DNA from: Fructilactobacillus hinvesii
Lineage (GTDB): Bacteria; Bacillota; Bacilli; Lactobacillales; Lactobacillaceae
Assembly (NCBI RefSeq): GCF_024029435.1
Contig: NZ_CP097118.1
Coordinates: 310,001-374,000, forward strand
Reading direction: 5' to 3'
DNA length: 64,000 nucleotides
Within the stretch, counting starts at the first letter, position 1, and the number at the start of each line of letters is the position of its first letter. Both the position numbers and the translations under genes were made by a program. Positions 32,682 through 46,659 of this stretch are shown here, piece by piece. The notes beneath the pieces were generated by a model. That model did no database searches, was not told where the DNA came from, and was given only the letters and a program-made list of their open reading frames with translations.

Positions 32682-33206
32682 CTAGTGTAATTCGATTTGG
32701 TAAGCGAAGCGGTCGTCTTCTTCAATCTTAGTTCGGATAATTCCCCGTTTAGTAAAACCGCTAGCTAAGATGATGTGTTGCATCCCTTCGTTTTTCGGAT
32801 GAGTGTCGATTCTGACGTCTTTAAACCCAAGTAGGCTTGAAATGGTGAGGAGCCCACTAATTAATTTGTAAGCAAGGCCTTGACCGCGGTAGTTGTTAGA
32901 AACCGCAACCCGGTGAATGGCAGAGTAGTGAGCTTCAGAACCGTGTTCCCATTCTCCTTCTTCCATTTCCAGGTAGTCAGGGTCGATGCCCAGGTGTAGC
33001 GTTGCGGAACCGGCAACCTTGCCATCTACTTCTAAGACGTAGGCGATTCCGTTATCAACGTCGCGTTTAATGTCGTCTCGAGACGGGTATGACCCTTGCC
33101 ATTGGTCAATCCCTTGCTCCTTGAGGAATCCTCTTCCAGCGTTAATGATTTCGCTGATGTCATCTAAGTCCTTTTCAGTTGCTTTACGAATGTAAATACA
33201 AGTCAT
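32682..33206 (-). CDS. GNAT family acetyltransferase
   Basis: 174 residues. The start is IYIRKATEKDLDDISEIINAGR, GIDQWQGSYPSRDDI is typical of a lactobacillus GNAT group, and IHRVAVSNNYRGQGLAYKLI is the acetyl-CoA loop (RGQGLA). IDTHPKNEGMQHIILASGF is the usual fourth-motif segment. ATG 33206 follows GGGAGTGTTTG; the TTG two codons earlier lies against that site. The substrate is unknown. Confidence 0.88.
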   Translation of the reverse strand: MTCIYIRKATEKDLDDISEIINAGRGFLKEQGIDQWQGSYPSRDDIKRDVDNGIAYVLEVDGKVAGSATLHLGIDPDYLEMEEGEWEHGSEAHYSAIHRVAVSNNYRGQGLAYKLISGLLTISSLLGFKDVRIDTHPKNEGMQHIILASGFTKRGIIRTKIEEDDRFAYQIELH

Positions 33207-33284
33207 AATCAAACACTCCCTTACTATTTTAAGTCAACGATTTTCCATTATAAAGAATTGTGGTGCTGATGACAACTAAGATTG

Positions 33285-34466
33285 TTACTGCGGTAAATGG
33301 AGACTGTAGGCCATTGCCATTCCCCCACCGATACAAAGAGTGGCAAGCCCTCGTTGGTTGCCCGTGCGGTGCAGATTGTGGATTAGGGTAGTCAAAATCC
33401 GGGCGCCGGAATCTCCCAATGGATGACCCAGGGCAATTGCTCCTCCAGAGATGTTCAGTTTGGCGGGATCAATGTGGAGATCTCTTGCTACGGCTACACT
33501 TTGCGAAGCAAAGGCCTCGTTTAATTCGACTAGATCAAAGTCATCAATGGTTTCGTTTGTTTTGCCAAGAAGTTTGGTGACGGCGTGGTAGGGAGCATAG
33601 CCCATGATTTGGGGATCGCAGCCCGCTTCGGCATAGTCATCTAGGATGGCTTCGGGAGTTAAGCCCAGTTCGGTTGCTTTTTCTACCGACATTAGTACGA
33701 GGGCAGAGGCGCCATCGTTGAGGCTAGCGGCATTCCCGGCGGTTACCGTTCCGTCTTGAGCAAAGGCGGGGCGTAACTTTCCCAGTTTCTCCAAGCTTGT
33801 ATCAGTTCGAATTGTTTCGTCAGTGGTGATGGTGACGGTATGTTTCTTGTTCTTGATGGTAATGGGGACCACTTCGTCGGCAAATGCTTGCTGTTCAGTG
33901 GCCCGTGCAGCTTGTTGGTGTGATCGTAATGCAAATTGATCTTGTTCTGCGCGGGAGACGTTAAACTGATCAGCGACCGTTTCAGCGGTGGTACCCATGG
34001 GTTGGTGGCTGTCAGCGTCGTTTAAACCATCACTTTCGATGCTGTCTTCTAGTTCGAAGCTGCCAAACGGATGACCACCGCGGACCTGTCGGTTTAGGTA
34101 GGGAGCGTTGGACATGCTTTCCGTTCCTCCAACGATGACAACGTCACAGTCACCGGTTTGAATGGCGGTTTGTCCCATTCGAACGGCTTTCATTCCAGAA
34201 CCACAAACTTGATTAATGGTACAGGCCGTACTGCTGGCCGGAATGCCACTGTTAAGCTCAATTTGGCGGGCAACGTTTTGACCACCACCGGCTTGAATGA
34301 CGTTTCCAAAGATGACTTGGTCAACTTGACTGGCAGTTAGTCCACTATCTTCTAACACGGCCTTAGTCACAATTGTCCCCAGTTCGACTGAAGTTAGTTG
34401 GCTGAGCTGACCGTTGATTTTACCAATCGGGGTTCGTTTGGCACTAATTACTGCAATTTTTTTCAC
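33285..34466 (-). CDS. Acetyl-CoA C-acetyltransferase (thiolase)
   Basis: 393 residues, the usual thiolase II length. The nucleophilic Cys lies in NQVCGSGMKA (about 84-93). NEAFASQ, GGAIALGHPLGDSGARI and the second catalytic Cys in LCIGGGMA are present. It condenses two acetyl-CoA to acetoacetyl-CoA, in lactobacilli the first step of the mevalonate pathway to isoprenoids. Those would include the side chain for any menaquinone. It is a single gene with ribosome binding site AAGGAGTGAG. Confidence 0.95.
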   Translation of the reverse strand: MKKIAVISAKRTPIGKINGQLSQLTSVELGTIVTKAVLEDSGLTASQVDQVIFGNVIQAGGGQNVARQIELNSGIPASSTACTINQVCGSGMKAVRMGQTAIQTGDCDVVIVGGTESMSNAPYLNRQVRGGHPFGSFELEDSIESDGLNDADSHQPMGTTAETVADQFNVSRAEQDQFALRSHQQAARATEQQAFADEVVPITIKNKKHTVTITTDETIRTDTSLEKLGKLRPAFAQDGTVTAGNAASLNDGASALVLMSVEKATELGLTPEAILDDYAEAGCDPQIMGYAPYHAVTKLLGKTNETIDDFDLVELNEAFASQSVAVARDLHIDPAKLNISGGAIALGHPLGDSGARILTTLIHNLHRTGNQRGLATLCIGGGMAMAYSLHLPQ

Positions 34467-34557
34467 GATCTCACTCCTTGGTGAATTAATTTGATTGTCT
34501 ATTATATCGAGAGCACTTTTGATAGTATAATTGATGAGACGAAAGGATGGTAGTTAT

Positions 34558-35100
34558 ATGGATAAAATGCAACGATTTCAAGCAGTTGGTCAAGAGATTG
34601 ATCATTGGTTAGAACAGATTAATCAGGAACCTGACGTGGCACAATTGAGTGACGCTAAACGAGAAGATTTAGCCACCATCATTGATAGCTTCGTAGAGAT
34701 TGCGGTGGTTGGAATGGGAAAGGAACCTAGCCAATGGGACGATCAGCTGGTGGGGGATGTGATGTTTTCACGGTTTGTTGTCTTATTGGAAGAAGACGAG
34801 CAGACGCAGGCTCTCTATGACTTAATCCCGTTTGCTCTCAAAAAACTATTTGGATACCTAGGTAGTCAAAATCAGCTCCCCAATGCCAACCATTTGATTG
34901 ACTGGGTAAACATTAACGCCAAGGGCTTAAAATCACTGTATAATCCCAAGTTTGATCAATTCTATCGAGATTTAATTACCGCAATGCGTCGCGAGGGCAT
35001 TAACATGCAGGATCACCAGGCTGTGGATGAGTTTACGAAGCTGTATCTAAAACAGCATCCGGATGCAGGAATTGAACTGTATGTGGATCAAGATAACTAA
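34558..35100 (+). CDS. Conserved soluble protein of unknown function, 180 aa
   Basis: A 180-residue acidic, largely helical protein with no membrane segment and no motif I know. ATG 34558 has AAAGGA 10 bases upstream, and the longer frame starting at 34531 has no ribosome binding site. Base composition is like the housekeeping neighbours, so it is probably native. Its stop codon abuts the repeated rRNA promoter region. Confidence 0.65.
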   Translation: MDKMQRFQAVGQEIDHWLEQINQEPDVAQLSDAKREDLATIIDSFVEIAVVGMGKEPSQWDDQLVGDVMFSRFVVLLEEDEQTQALYDLIPFALKKLFGYLGSQNQLPNANHLIDWVNINAKGLKSLYNPKFDQFYRDLITAMRREGINMQDHQAVDEFTKLYLKQHPDAGIELYVDQDN

Positions 35101-35124
35101 ATTGACCTTTTTGCACCAAAGGGG

Positions 35125-35238
35125 TTGACGCAGAGGACTGAACTTGATATATTAAATATCGCTGACGGCGAGTCAGTCATTTCATAACTAATTAATCAGA
35201 TTTAGTCCTTGACTTAATCATTGAAAAGATGTTATGAT
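35125..35238 (+). promoter_or_regulatory. Tandem rRNA promoters P1 and P2, first operon
   Basis: P1: TTGACG (35125-35130), 17 bases, TATATT (35148-35153). P2: TTGACT (35209-35214), 18 bases, TATGAT (35233-35238). Both lie in the leader shared by the two rRNA operons. Confidence 0.85.
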
Positions 35239-35404
35239 AATTAAGTTGTCAAATTGATGGACAACCGAGTAGTTCTTTGAAAACTGAACAAGATTTTGAT
35301 TACAAAAAGTGTAAGGAATTTTTAAACTAGCGTTTAAAAATTAAACATTTGCGAAGTCAATTCGCTTAATTAACAAATAAAGTAGAGCTAGTAAAGTTCT
35401 CATT

Positions 35405-36987
<1,583 letters not shown>

Positions 36988-37193
36988 ATAATACGGAACC
37001 TTACACCGATCAAAGTCTTGTTTAGTTTTGAGAGGATTACTCTCAAACTTGGTTCTTTGAAAACTAGATAATATTATTTTCTGTAAGAATTATATTGATT
37101 GATATAATTTTAACCGAGAAAACCATTGTGTAATTTGAGTTTTTTAATGTGTTTAATCGCTAAACTCAATAATTTATAATCCGTAGGATTATA

Positions 37194-40110
<2,917 letters not shown>

Positions 40111-40179
40111 TAAAGTGCAGTGGTAAAATCGGAAGAAAATAATATTAGCTAGTTTTGAGGGAACGAAGTTCACTCAGAG

Positions 40180-40296
40180 TGTGGTGGCGATAGCCTAAAG
40201 GATACACCTGTTCCCATGCCGAACACAGTAGTTAAGCTTTAGCACGCCAAAAGTAGTTGGGGGATCGCCCCCTGCGAGGATAGGACGTTGCCACGC
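40180..40296 (+). rRNA. 5S ribosomal RNA, first copy
   Basis: About 117 bases from GTGGTGGCGATAGCC to GTTGCCACGC, whose ends pair. CCGAACACAG and the loop regions are typical. It differs from the second copy at 40243 (C versus T). Confidence 0.95.
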
Positions 40297-40300
40297 AAAC

Positions 40301-40338
40301 CGAAAGGCACTTTCGAAGCAATTCGAAGGTGCCTTTTT
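40301..40338 (+). terminator. rRNA operon terminator, first copy
   Basis: AAAGGCACTTTCGAA / TTCGAAGGTGCCTTT hairpin followed by T-tract. Confidence 0.92.
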
Positions 40339-40459
40339 TTATCCTAATTAATTTAGCAAAACTATTATAAGAGCAATTTATTGACTAATAGTAAGTTGCT
40401 GTGGTTAAATTACAATGATTATAAATTTTTCTTAACTTTCTAAAAAAGGAGTCATTAAT

Positions 40460-41317
40460 ATGAAAAAAACATGGAAATGGATCATTGGAATTGCCGTCGT
40501 GGTAATTATCGGTGGTTTAGGTTTGTACCAATTTGGTGGTCACGGTAACCAGTCTAAGACCGTTACAATTGGATCTTATGGTCCTGATACTCAGGTCTGG
40601 GAGTACATTGCTAAGCTGCCAGAAACTAAAAAAGCCGGAATCAATTTACAGGTTAAGGATTTTTCCGATGGAGTAAGTTTAAACAAGGCTACGATTCAGG
40701 GCCAAGTAGACGTAAATGCTTTCCAAATGGAAAGTTATTTGCAGTACTTTAACCAGCACAGTAACAAAGGTAAGTTAGCTGTTTTAGGAACAACTTATCT
40801 AGAGCCAATGGGAATTTACTCACACCAGTACAAGTCAGTCAAAGAGATTCCAGATGGAGCTACGATTGCAATTTCTAATAATCCTGCTAACACATCAAGA
40901 AGTTTGAAATTGCTACAAAGTGCAGGTTTAATCACGCTTAAGGGTGAACCGAAAGCCGGTCTCTACAGTCTGCAAAACGTGGGTGAGAACCAAAAGGACC
41001 TGAAGTTCCAAGAAGTTGATGATCATACTGGTCCTCGGCTCTTACAGGATAAGAACGTTGCTGCTGTTTTGATTGGGAACACAATGGCTCTTCAAAGTCA
41101 CCTGAACGTGAAAAAGGATGCTATTTATCACGAGCACCTTAATGAAGCTACGAAGGGTAACATTAATGTCATTGCCACCGCTGAAAAGAATAAGAACAAC
41201 CCCGAATACAAGAAACTAGTTAAGCTTTACCACAGTAAAGCAGCTCAGCGTTACATTAACAAGAAATTTGCGGGGACCAAAATTGATGTTGACAAACCAG
41301 TCAGTTATTTTAAGTAG
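40460..41317 (+). CDS. metQ: MetQ/NlpA-type substrate-binding protein
   Basis: 285 residues, of the NlpA/MetQ family, binding methionine or a related compound for an ABC importer. An N-terminal hydrophobic segment (residues 6-25) is followed by VTIGSYGPDTQVWEYIAK, VDVNAFQMESYLQYFN, PDGATIAISNNPANTSRSLKLL and INVIATAEKNKNN. The whole protein has no cysteine, so it is not a classical lipoprotein; it is membrane-anchored or secreted by its N-terminal helix. It lies between the two rRNA operons, with its own ABC partners absent. It could use MetN/MetI at 60-62 kb. The ribosome binding site is AAAAGGAGTC. Confidence 0.85.
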   Translation: MKKTWKWIIGIAVVVIIGGLGLYQFGGHGNQSKTVTIGSYGPDTQVWEYIAKLPETKKAGINLQVKDFSDGVSLNKATIQGQVDVNAFQMESYLQYFNQHSNKGKLAVLGTTYLEPMGIYSHQYKSVKEIPDGATIAISNNPANTSRSLKLLQSAGLITLKGEPKAGLYSLQNVGENQKDLKFQEVDDHTGPRLLQDKNVAAVLIGNTMALQSHLNVKKDAIYHEHLNEATKGNINVIATAEKNKNNPEYKKLVKLYHSKAAQRYINKKFAGTKIDVDKPVSYFK

Positions 41318-41328
41318 GGGGCGCTAGC

Positions 41329-42051
41329 TTGAAAGTTGGAATTGCCGCAAACGTGAATCGGCTTAAAACCGAAAATTTTAACCTAGATTACGCTAACTAT
41401 ACGGCGCGGGTTTTCATCGATGTTTTGCAAAAGCACGGAGTAATGCCAGTGATTATTCCAATGACAGATCTAGAGATGGTGCCTGGCTATGTTGATTTAA
41501 TCGATGGGCTCATTATTCCTGGGGGCCAAGACGTTGACCCGCAATTGTTTGGGGAAACTTCGCAGCAAAAGGAAAGTGTGCACTATCTTCCTCATGACCA
41601 CTTTGAAATGGCTCTGGTGCGGGAAATGCTGAAACAGCACAAACCATTGCTGGGAATTTGTCGGGGATTACAGGTTATTAATGTGACATTAGGGGGCAGT
41701 TTGCATCAGGATGTGAATACTGATTTTCCTACTTCTGCCATTGAACACGTTGAGTTTCAAAAACCACAGGCAGAAATTCATGAACTAGAAGTTGAACCAG
41801 GAAGTGCACTGGCACACGCCATGGGCACTCATCCGCAGGTTAACTCCATTCATCACCAAGCGTTAAAAGACGTAGCTGCTCCGCTGCACGTTACCGCTAA
41901 GGCTCGCGATGGTGTGATTGAAGGAGCTGAAACCAATGATGCTTCCGTTGTTGGGGTGCAATGGCATCCCGAATTAATGTGGGAGCAAGATCAACGTGAT
42001 GAACAACTATTTTTGGATTTCTTCTCCCGGATTCAAGCGCAATTAAAGTAA
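41329..42051 (+). CDS. Class I glutamine amidotransferase-like, peptidase C26 family
   Basis: A 240-residue gamma-glutamyl hydrolase (PuuD/C26-like). GGQDVDPQLFGE is the N-terminal loop, the nucleophile Cys is in LGICRGLQVINV, NSIHHQALK follows, and GVQWHPEL holds the catalytic His-Pro-Glu. It hydrolyses a gamma-glutamyl compound. The TTG start at 41329 sits 11 bases after the metQ stop and after GGGGGCG, so it is probably co-transcribed. The link to methionine uptake is not obvious. Confidence 0.88.
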   Translation: MKVGIAANVNRLKTENFNLDYANYTARVFIDVLQKHGVMPVIIPMTDLEMVPGYVDLIDGLIIPGGQDVDPQLFGETSQQKESVHYLPHDHFEMALVREMLKQHKPLLGICRGLQVINVTLGGSLHQDVNTDFPTSAIEHVEFQKPQAEIHELEVEPGSALAHAMGTHPQVNSIHHQALKDVAAPLHVTAKARDGVIEGAETNDASVVGVQWHPELMWEQDQRDEQLFLDFFSRIQAQLK

Positions 42052-42059
42052 ACAAACGC

Positions 42060-42096
42060 AAAAAGTGGTCCTGCTTTTAACAGGAGCACTTTTTTG
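42060..42096 (+). terminator. Terminator after the C26 gene
   Basis: AAAAAGTGGTCCTG / CAGGAGCACTTTTTT stem with a 7-base loop and T-tract. Confidence 0.85.
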
Positions 42097-42207
42097 TCTA
42101 ATTAGCTACTAATTTCCAGCATGATTTTAATTTAAGTTCCTTCTAGCACTTGTGATTGTTATAATAAAGTAAATAACGAGACGACCCAGAGAAAGGAATC
42201 ATTTTTA

Positions 42208-43596
42208 ATGGACAACAAAAAGTTAATTCCATATGAATTTAACCAAATGGACAGCACGACTAAAACCAGCTCGGAATTAATTGCCGAGGGACAACGGTTA
42301 GGATTGGATAAGGATTATGGCGACGTCGCTAATTACAAACCTCACAAGCGAAACGTTAAAAAGATTATGGATGTCCGTAATTCATTGCTGTACAAGAAAC
42401 TGTTAAAGGTGAAGCGGAAACGGATGTCTGAATCGTCTTTTGCGTTTTTTCGAGGAACTGTGGACATCATGAACTATGATCTGGATCGGAGTCCAAACAG
42501 TGGTATTAAAACCCTAATTGGGGGTGATGCCCACTTGGGGAACTTTGGTTACTATGGTTCTGCCGAGGGTCAATTGTTGTTTGATATGAATGATTTTGAC
42601 GAATCTCACGTTGGTTTTTGGGACTATGACGTCAAACGACTGTTAATTAGTGCAATCTTAGTTGCTAAACAACAAGGATTTAACATCAAAAAAGACGTTA
42701 ATCCTTTCTTACACAAGGTGATGCGGACGTATTTACGTTCGTTAATTCACCTGAATCAGTTGCCGGCCATGGAACGATTCATTACGCCGAATACGCTGCC
42801 TAACATTGCGTCGGCTTTTGATGCCATTCATGACGACCGGGATAAGTTTGACAAGTCATTTGCCAAAATCATCAGCAAAACGGTCGAAAAGGCCGTCCGG
42901 AGTAATTCTGATTACGCGGTGCAAAAATACACGGAAGTAGTTGAAGGCAAACGTCACTTTATTGAGGACGTGCCCGTAACCAAACACGTTGGTAATAAAA
43001 CTTACCAACGGCTGGTGAAGGGATACTATGATTACCGGCACCATGCCAGAAGCGACGTGCATCAGTTCCTCTCTGGTTTCCACATCGTAGACATTGTGCG
43101 TCACAGTGTGGGAGTTGGTAGCGTGGGAACCCTGTGTTACCTAATCTTGTTAGAAGATGGGGACGGCAACTACCTCGTGTTACAAATTAAACAAGCTTTA
43201 CCAATCTACCAGAATGATGAAATTTACTTTAACAAACGGCATTCTTCTGGAGAAGAAATTGTTAAATGTCAACGAATTTTGCAGAGCTCTTCTGACCGCT
43301 TCTTGGGCTATTTTGATACCAAGAAATACAGTTTTTACGTTCGACAGTTCAAGGATATGAAGGGTTCCGTTAAATTGAATAAATTGGACTGGCCTGCTTA
43401 CTGTGACTACGTATCCGTCTGCATGAACTTGTTAGCCCGGGCTCACAGTCGCTCTTTGACTTTTCCAATGGTGATTGGCTACTTACAAAGTCAGACCTGG
43501 ATGGACCGAGCATTCGTGCACTTTGCCAACCAATACGTCAAACAAGTAGAGCTAGACTACCAAACTTTTATTAAGGGAGGGAAACATGGCAACTGA
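42208..43596 (+). CDS. DUF2252 family protein
   Basis: 462 residues, of the DUF2252 family, whose members have a kinase-like (aminoglycoside phosphotransferase-type) fold; the function is unproven. Recognisable blocks are SSFAFFRGTVDIMNYDL, LIGGDAHLGNFGYYG (the HxxN-type loop), LLFDMNDFDESHVGFWDYDVKRL (a DFD-type metal site) and the later YLVLQIKQA. ATG 42208 follows AGAAAGGAATC. Its 3' end overlaps ppk by 11 bases, so the two are translationally coupled. Confidence 0.85.
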   Translation: MDNKKLIPYEFNQMDSTTKTSSELIAEGQRLGLDKDYGDVANYKPHKRNVKKIMDVRNSLLYKKLLKVKRKRMSESSFAFFRGTVDIMNYDLDRSPNSGIKTLIGGDAHLGNFGYYGSAEGQLLFDMNDFDESHVGFWDYDVKRLLISAILVAKQQGFNIKKDVNPFLHKVMRTYLRSLIHLNQLPAMERFITPNTLPNIASAFDAIHDDRDKFDKSFAKIISKTVEKAVRSNSDYAVQKYTEVVEGKRHFIEDVPVTKHVGNKTYQRLVKGYYDYRHHARSDVHQFLSGFHIVDIVRHSVGVGSVGTLCYLILLEDGDGNYLVLQIKQALPIYQNDEIYFNKRHSSGEEIVKCQRILQSSSDRFLGYFDTKKYSFYVRQFKDMKGSVKLNKLDWPAYCDYVSVCMNLLARAHSRSLTFPMVIGYLQSQTWMDRAFVHFANQYVKQVELDYQTFIKGGKHGN

Positions 43597-45706
43597 GTTT
43601 AACTACAAGGGAAAATGTTATAACCGTGATTTAAGCTGGTTACTGTTTAACCGTCGGGTGATTGAACTCGCAAACGAGACCACCACCCCATTTTTGGATC
43701 GCTTTCAATTTTTGGCGATTGCTGCTAACAATCTTGACGAATTTTATAGCGTCCGTGTTCCGAGCTTGCAAAGTCAGATGGAACTGACCAAGGATGGCAT
43801 TGAGAAAAAATCAGGGCTGCATTATTCTAAGATTTTGAAACAGCTGCATAAACGAAACGAAAAAAACTTTCAGATTCAATACAGCCACTTCACGGGTTTG
43901 AGTAAGCAGTTACCCCAAGAAGGATTAGGCAAGCTCACTACGTACAAGCAGTTGGATGAACACCAGCGGGAAAAGGCTGATCAGGTGTTTGACCAACGCA
44001 TTCTGCCGTTTTTGAGTTTTACTAGCTATGAAAGTAACTACAACTTAGATTATCTAAAAAACAAGCGGATGGCACTTGCTGTAAGGATGAAAACGAAGGG
44101 CAAGCATCTGATTCGGATTATTCCCGTTCCACTTGAAATTCGGCGCACGATTCGACTTAAATTTGAAGAGGGAATCATCTACCTCCGGGTGGAAGATTTA
44201 ATTCGGAATAACTTGCACAATCTGTTCGATGACGGGAAGGTCGAAGACATTTTGACCTTTCGGATTATTCGGGATCTAGATGCATCTTTAGATGTGGACA
44301 AGGATGACAATAATCAGGACACTGTCAAAAATCTTCGTCACTATCTCGCCGACCGTGAGCGGGGTCGAATTACGATGTTTGCAATTGAGGATCTTCCGGA
44401 TGTGCAGGCCAAGTTTATTGATGAATTTAGGAAAAAATTCAAAATTGATGAACAGGCCGTTTACCGCGTTCCGGGACCACTGGATTTAACTTTCTTATTT
44501 GCATTGTTAAAATCCTGGAAGAAAACCAAACCCCAACTGGTTTACCCAGGATTTCAGGCCCGAAAATGGCCAACCAACCGGTCCATGCTGCAGTATTTAC
44601 AGGATCACGATTTATTGCTGCAGTATCCAGATGACTCGTTTGACCAGTTCTTAACTTTCCTTCGAGAAGCAATTGATAATCCGAACACGGTGGCCATTAA
44701 GCAAACCATTTATCGGGTTGCCGACAATTCAAAAGTAATTGAACTGCTTAAGGAAGCTGCCCAAAAGGGAATTGAAGTAACCGTGATGATTGAACTACGG
44801 GCCCGGTTTGATGAAGCCAATAACCTGAAGGTAACTGGGGAACTAGAAGACGCTGGTTGCAACATCATCTTTGGGAAGAAATACATGAAGGTGCACAGTA
44901 AGACCTGTTTGGTGTTGACCAAAGACGGAGTTAATCCCGAAGGATACGTCCAGATCGGAACCGGGAACTACAACGAGTCAACGGCGAAGGGGTTTGTGGA
45001 TTTGAGTCTTTTCTCTAGTCGAAAGGACTACGTAAGTGATTTGGCCTCGTTCTTTAATTACCTGGAACAGCCAGGAGCTAATCCACCTAAGTACAAGGTG
45101 CTAGCCGCTTCCCCACACCGGATTGAGGATATGGTAATTCAAAACATTCAGAAGGTGAAAGAATACTACCTAAAGACGGGACAGGGTCATGTGTTCTTGA
45201 AGGTTAACTCACTGACAGATGTGGACGTGATCGCCGCGATTTATGATGCCGCTAGCGTTGGGGTGCCGTTCCGGATTATCGTGCGGGGGGCCTGCTGCTT
45301 GAAGTTAGGCGTTTGTGGTCCAAAGGAAAATATTGTGGTTTCAAGTGTGGTTGGTCAATTTTTGGAACACAGCCGGATTTATGCTTTTTACGATGAAGAG
45401 ACGGCGCTGTGGATTTCATCAGCCGATTTGATGACGCGGAACATGGACAACCGGGTAGAATTAGCAGCTCCCGTACTTGACTCAGATATGCGTCGCGGCT
45501 TGGAACACATTATTGACGTTTATGCTCAAGATGACGTGGATGGGTTCTTTATGAACGTAGAAGGCAAATACTTTAAGTATGAAAGTCCTAAGGGGCATTC
45601 GGCCCAACAAACTTTTCTCCATGAACTGGCTAATCAACATGAAACAGACGGTCAGTTCCAACGTGCTTGGTCACGGATGTTAAACTGGTGGCATAAGCAT
45701 AAATGA
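43586..45706 (+). CDS. ppk: Polyphosphate kinase
   Basis: 706 residues, of PPK1 type, reversibly making polyphosphate from ATP. The N-terminal domain is YNRDLSWLLFNRRVIELA and FLAIAANNLDEFYSVRV. The phospho-accepting His lies in YMKVHSKTCLV, and EHSRIYAF is the second His site. IGTGNYNESTAK and ISSADLMTRNMDNRVELA close the active site. GGAGGGAAAC precedes ATG 43586. It is coupled to the DUF2252 gene upstream and followed by a strong terminator. Confidence 0.95.
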   Translation: MATEFNYKGKCYNRDLSWLLFNRRVIELANETTTPFLDRFQFLAIAANNLDEFYSVRVPSLQSQMELTKDGIEKKSGLHYSKILKQLHKRNEKNFQIQYSHFTGLSKQLPQEGLGKLTTYKQLDEHQREKADQVFDQRILPFLSFTSYESNYNLDYLKNKRMALAVRMKTKGKHLIRIIPVPLEIRRTIRLKFEEGIIYLRVEDLIRNNLHNLFDDGKVEDILTFRIIRDLDASLDVDKDDNNQDTVKNLRHYLADRERGRITMFAIEDLPDVQAKFIDEFRKKFKIDEQAVYRVPGPLDLTFLFALLKSWKKTKPQLVYPGFQARKWPTNRSMLQYLQDHDLLLQYPDDSFDQFLTFLREAIDNPNTVAIKQTIYRVADNSKVIELLKEAAQKGIEVTVMIELRARFDEANNLKVTGELEDAGCNIIFGKKYMKVHSKTCLVLTKDGVNPEGYVQIGTGNYNESTAKGFVDLSLFSSRKDYVSDLASFFNYLEQPGANPPKYKVLAASPHRIEDMVIQNIQKVKEYYLKTGQGHVFLKVNSLTDVDVIAAIYDAASVGVPFRIIVRGACCLKLGVCGPKENIVVSSVVGQFLEHSRIYAFYDEETALWISSADLMTRNMDNRVELAAPVLDSDMRRGLEHIIDVYAQDDVDGFFMNVEGKYFKYESPKGHSAQQTFLHELANQHETDGQFQRAWSRMLNWWHKHK

Positions 45707-45720
45707 ATTAGAAATTAATT

Positions 45721-45767
45721 GAAAAAAGATCCGCAGCTACCACCAATAGTTGCGGATCTTTTTTATT
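45721..45767. terminator. Bidirectional terminator between ppk and folT
   Basis: AAAAAAGATCCGCA...CTA / TAG...TGCGGATCTTTTTT stem with a 7-base loop. Confidence 0.9.
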
Positions 45768-46299
45768 TAAAGATGTTTGGTTTTAAGTTTTGAATGGTGC
45801 GATTGTTGAGCACCCAGTATAAAATAATGGTCTGGATTGGAAATGAGATTAGATTTTTACCCAACCGAACTCCAAAGAAATACGAGAACGGAGTATGAGC
45901 AATGATTGACACCCACCACGAGTTAAGCATTAAATTAATAAAGATCGTGATGATGGCCACCGTGATGATTACTCTAATCCAACCAATTTTTGGCTGTTGG
46001 AAAAAGGCCACGCTGTAAATTAAACTGACGAGCATAGCTGATAATGCAAACCCTGGGAAATAGGGTTGTCCGCTAAAGAGGGTCGAGATGAAGTCGACAA
46101 TTACAGCTACTCCAACCGACCAAAACGGACCATACCATTTGGCAATTAGGGCAATTACAATAAAAGTAAAGGAAAATTGAACGCTACTACTACCAATTAC
46201 GAAGCGACCAACAACAATTTCAATCGCCATTAGAATGGCAAGGTAGGTCATTCCCTTTAAACTCAGAGGCCGAAGCCCCCACTTACGTAAAAAATTCAC
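45763..46299 (-). CDS. folT: Folate ECF transporter S component FolT
   Basis: 178 residues with six helices. Family features are LKGMTYLAILMAIEIVVGRF, VQFSFTFIVIALIAKWYGPFW, QPYFPGFALSAMLVSLIYSV and INLMLNSWWVSI. GTG 46299 is preceded by TTAGGAGATG and gives the normal family length. The longer frame reaching 46413 would start inside the riboswitch and is not believed. It uses the shared EcfA/EcfT module elsewhere. Confidence 0.92.
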   Translation of the reverse strand: MNFLRKWGLRPLSLKGMTYLAILMAIEIVVGRFVIGSSSVQFSFTFIVIALIAKWYGPFWSVGVAVIVDFISTLFSGQPYFPGFALSAMLVSLIYSVAFFQQPKIGWIRVIITVAIITIFINLMLNSWWVSIIAHTPFSYFFGVRLGKNLISFPIQTIILYWVLNNRTIQNLKPNIFK

Positions 46300-46340
46300 T
46301 TTGACATCTCCTAACTGGAGCTGCCACCAAATGGTGAGGT

Positions 46341-46435
46341 TAGTGGCGAATGCGGAAATAACATCGCAAGCAATTGCTTTTCGTCCGGCGTTCACATTCC
46401 GTTCCGCTGGCACTTAACGCGTTAAATCCTACTCC
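46341..46435 (-). promoter_or_regulatory. THF riboswitch upstream of folT
   Basis: On the minus strand: GGAGTAGGATTTAACGCG, GTTAAGTGCC, GGAACGGAATGTG, GGACGAAAAGC, GCTTGCGATG and TTATTTCCGCATTCGCC. This is the order and spacing of the tetrahydrofolate (folT) motif. Downstream, CTCC-AGTTA-GGAG can mask the ribosome binding site of folT, so translational control is likely. Confidence 0.88.
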
Positions 46436-46545
46436 AAAAAAATTTAGTTGTACCCCAATGGTACTTTTTTAATATACCATACTTTAGTTAGTGAGACCGT
46501 CACAAGTTAAGGATAATTAAATTGACCTTTTTGCACCAAAGGGGG

Positions 46546-46659
46546 TTGACGCTGAGGACTGAACTTGATATATTAAATATTGCTGACGGCGAGTCAGTTA
46601 CTTCATAACTAATTAATCAGATTTAGTCCTTGACTTAACCATTGAAAAGATGTTATGAT
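46546..46659 (+). promoter_or_regulatory. Tandem rRNA promoters P1 and P2, second operon
   Basis: P1: TTGACG (46546-46551), 17 bases, TATATT (46569-46574). P2: TTGACT (46630-46635), 18 bases, TATGAT (46654-46659). Nearly identical to the first operon, with a few substitutions between and inside the spacers. Confidence 0.85.

Noticed and set aside
46300..46413. N-terminal extension of FolT
   Set aside because: It would be translated from inside the THF riboswitch and makes the protein longer than the family. GTG 46299 has the proper ribosome binding site.
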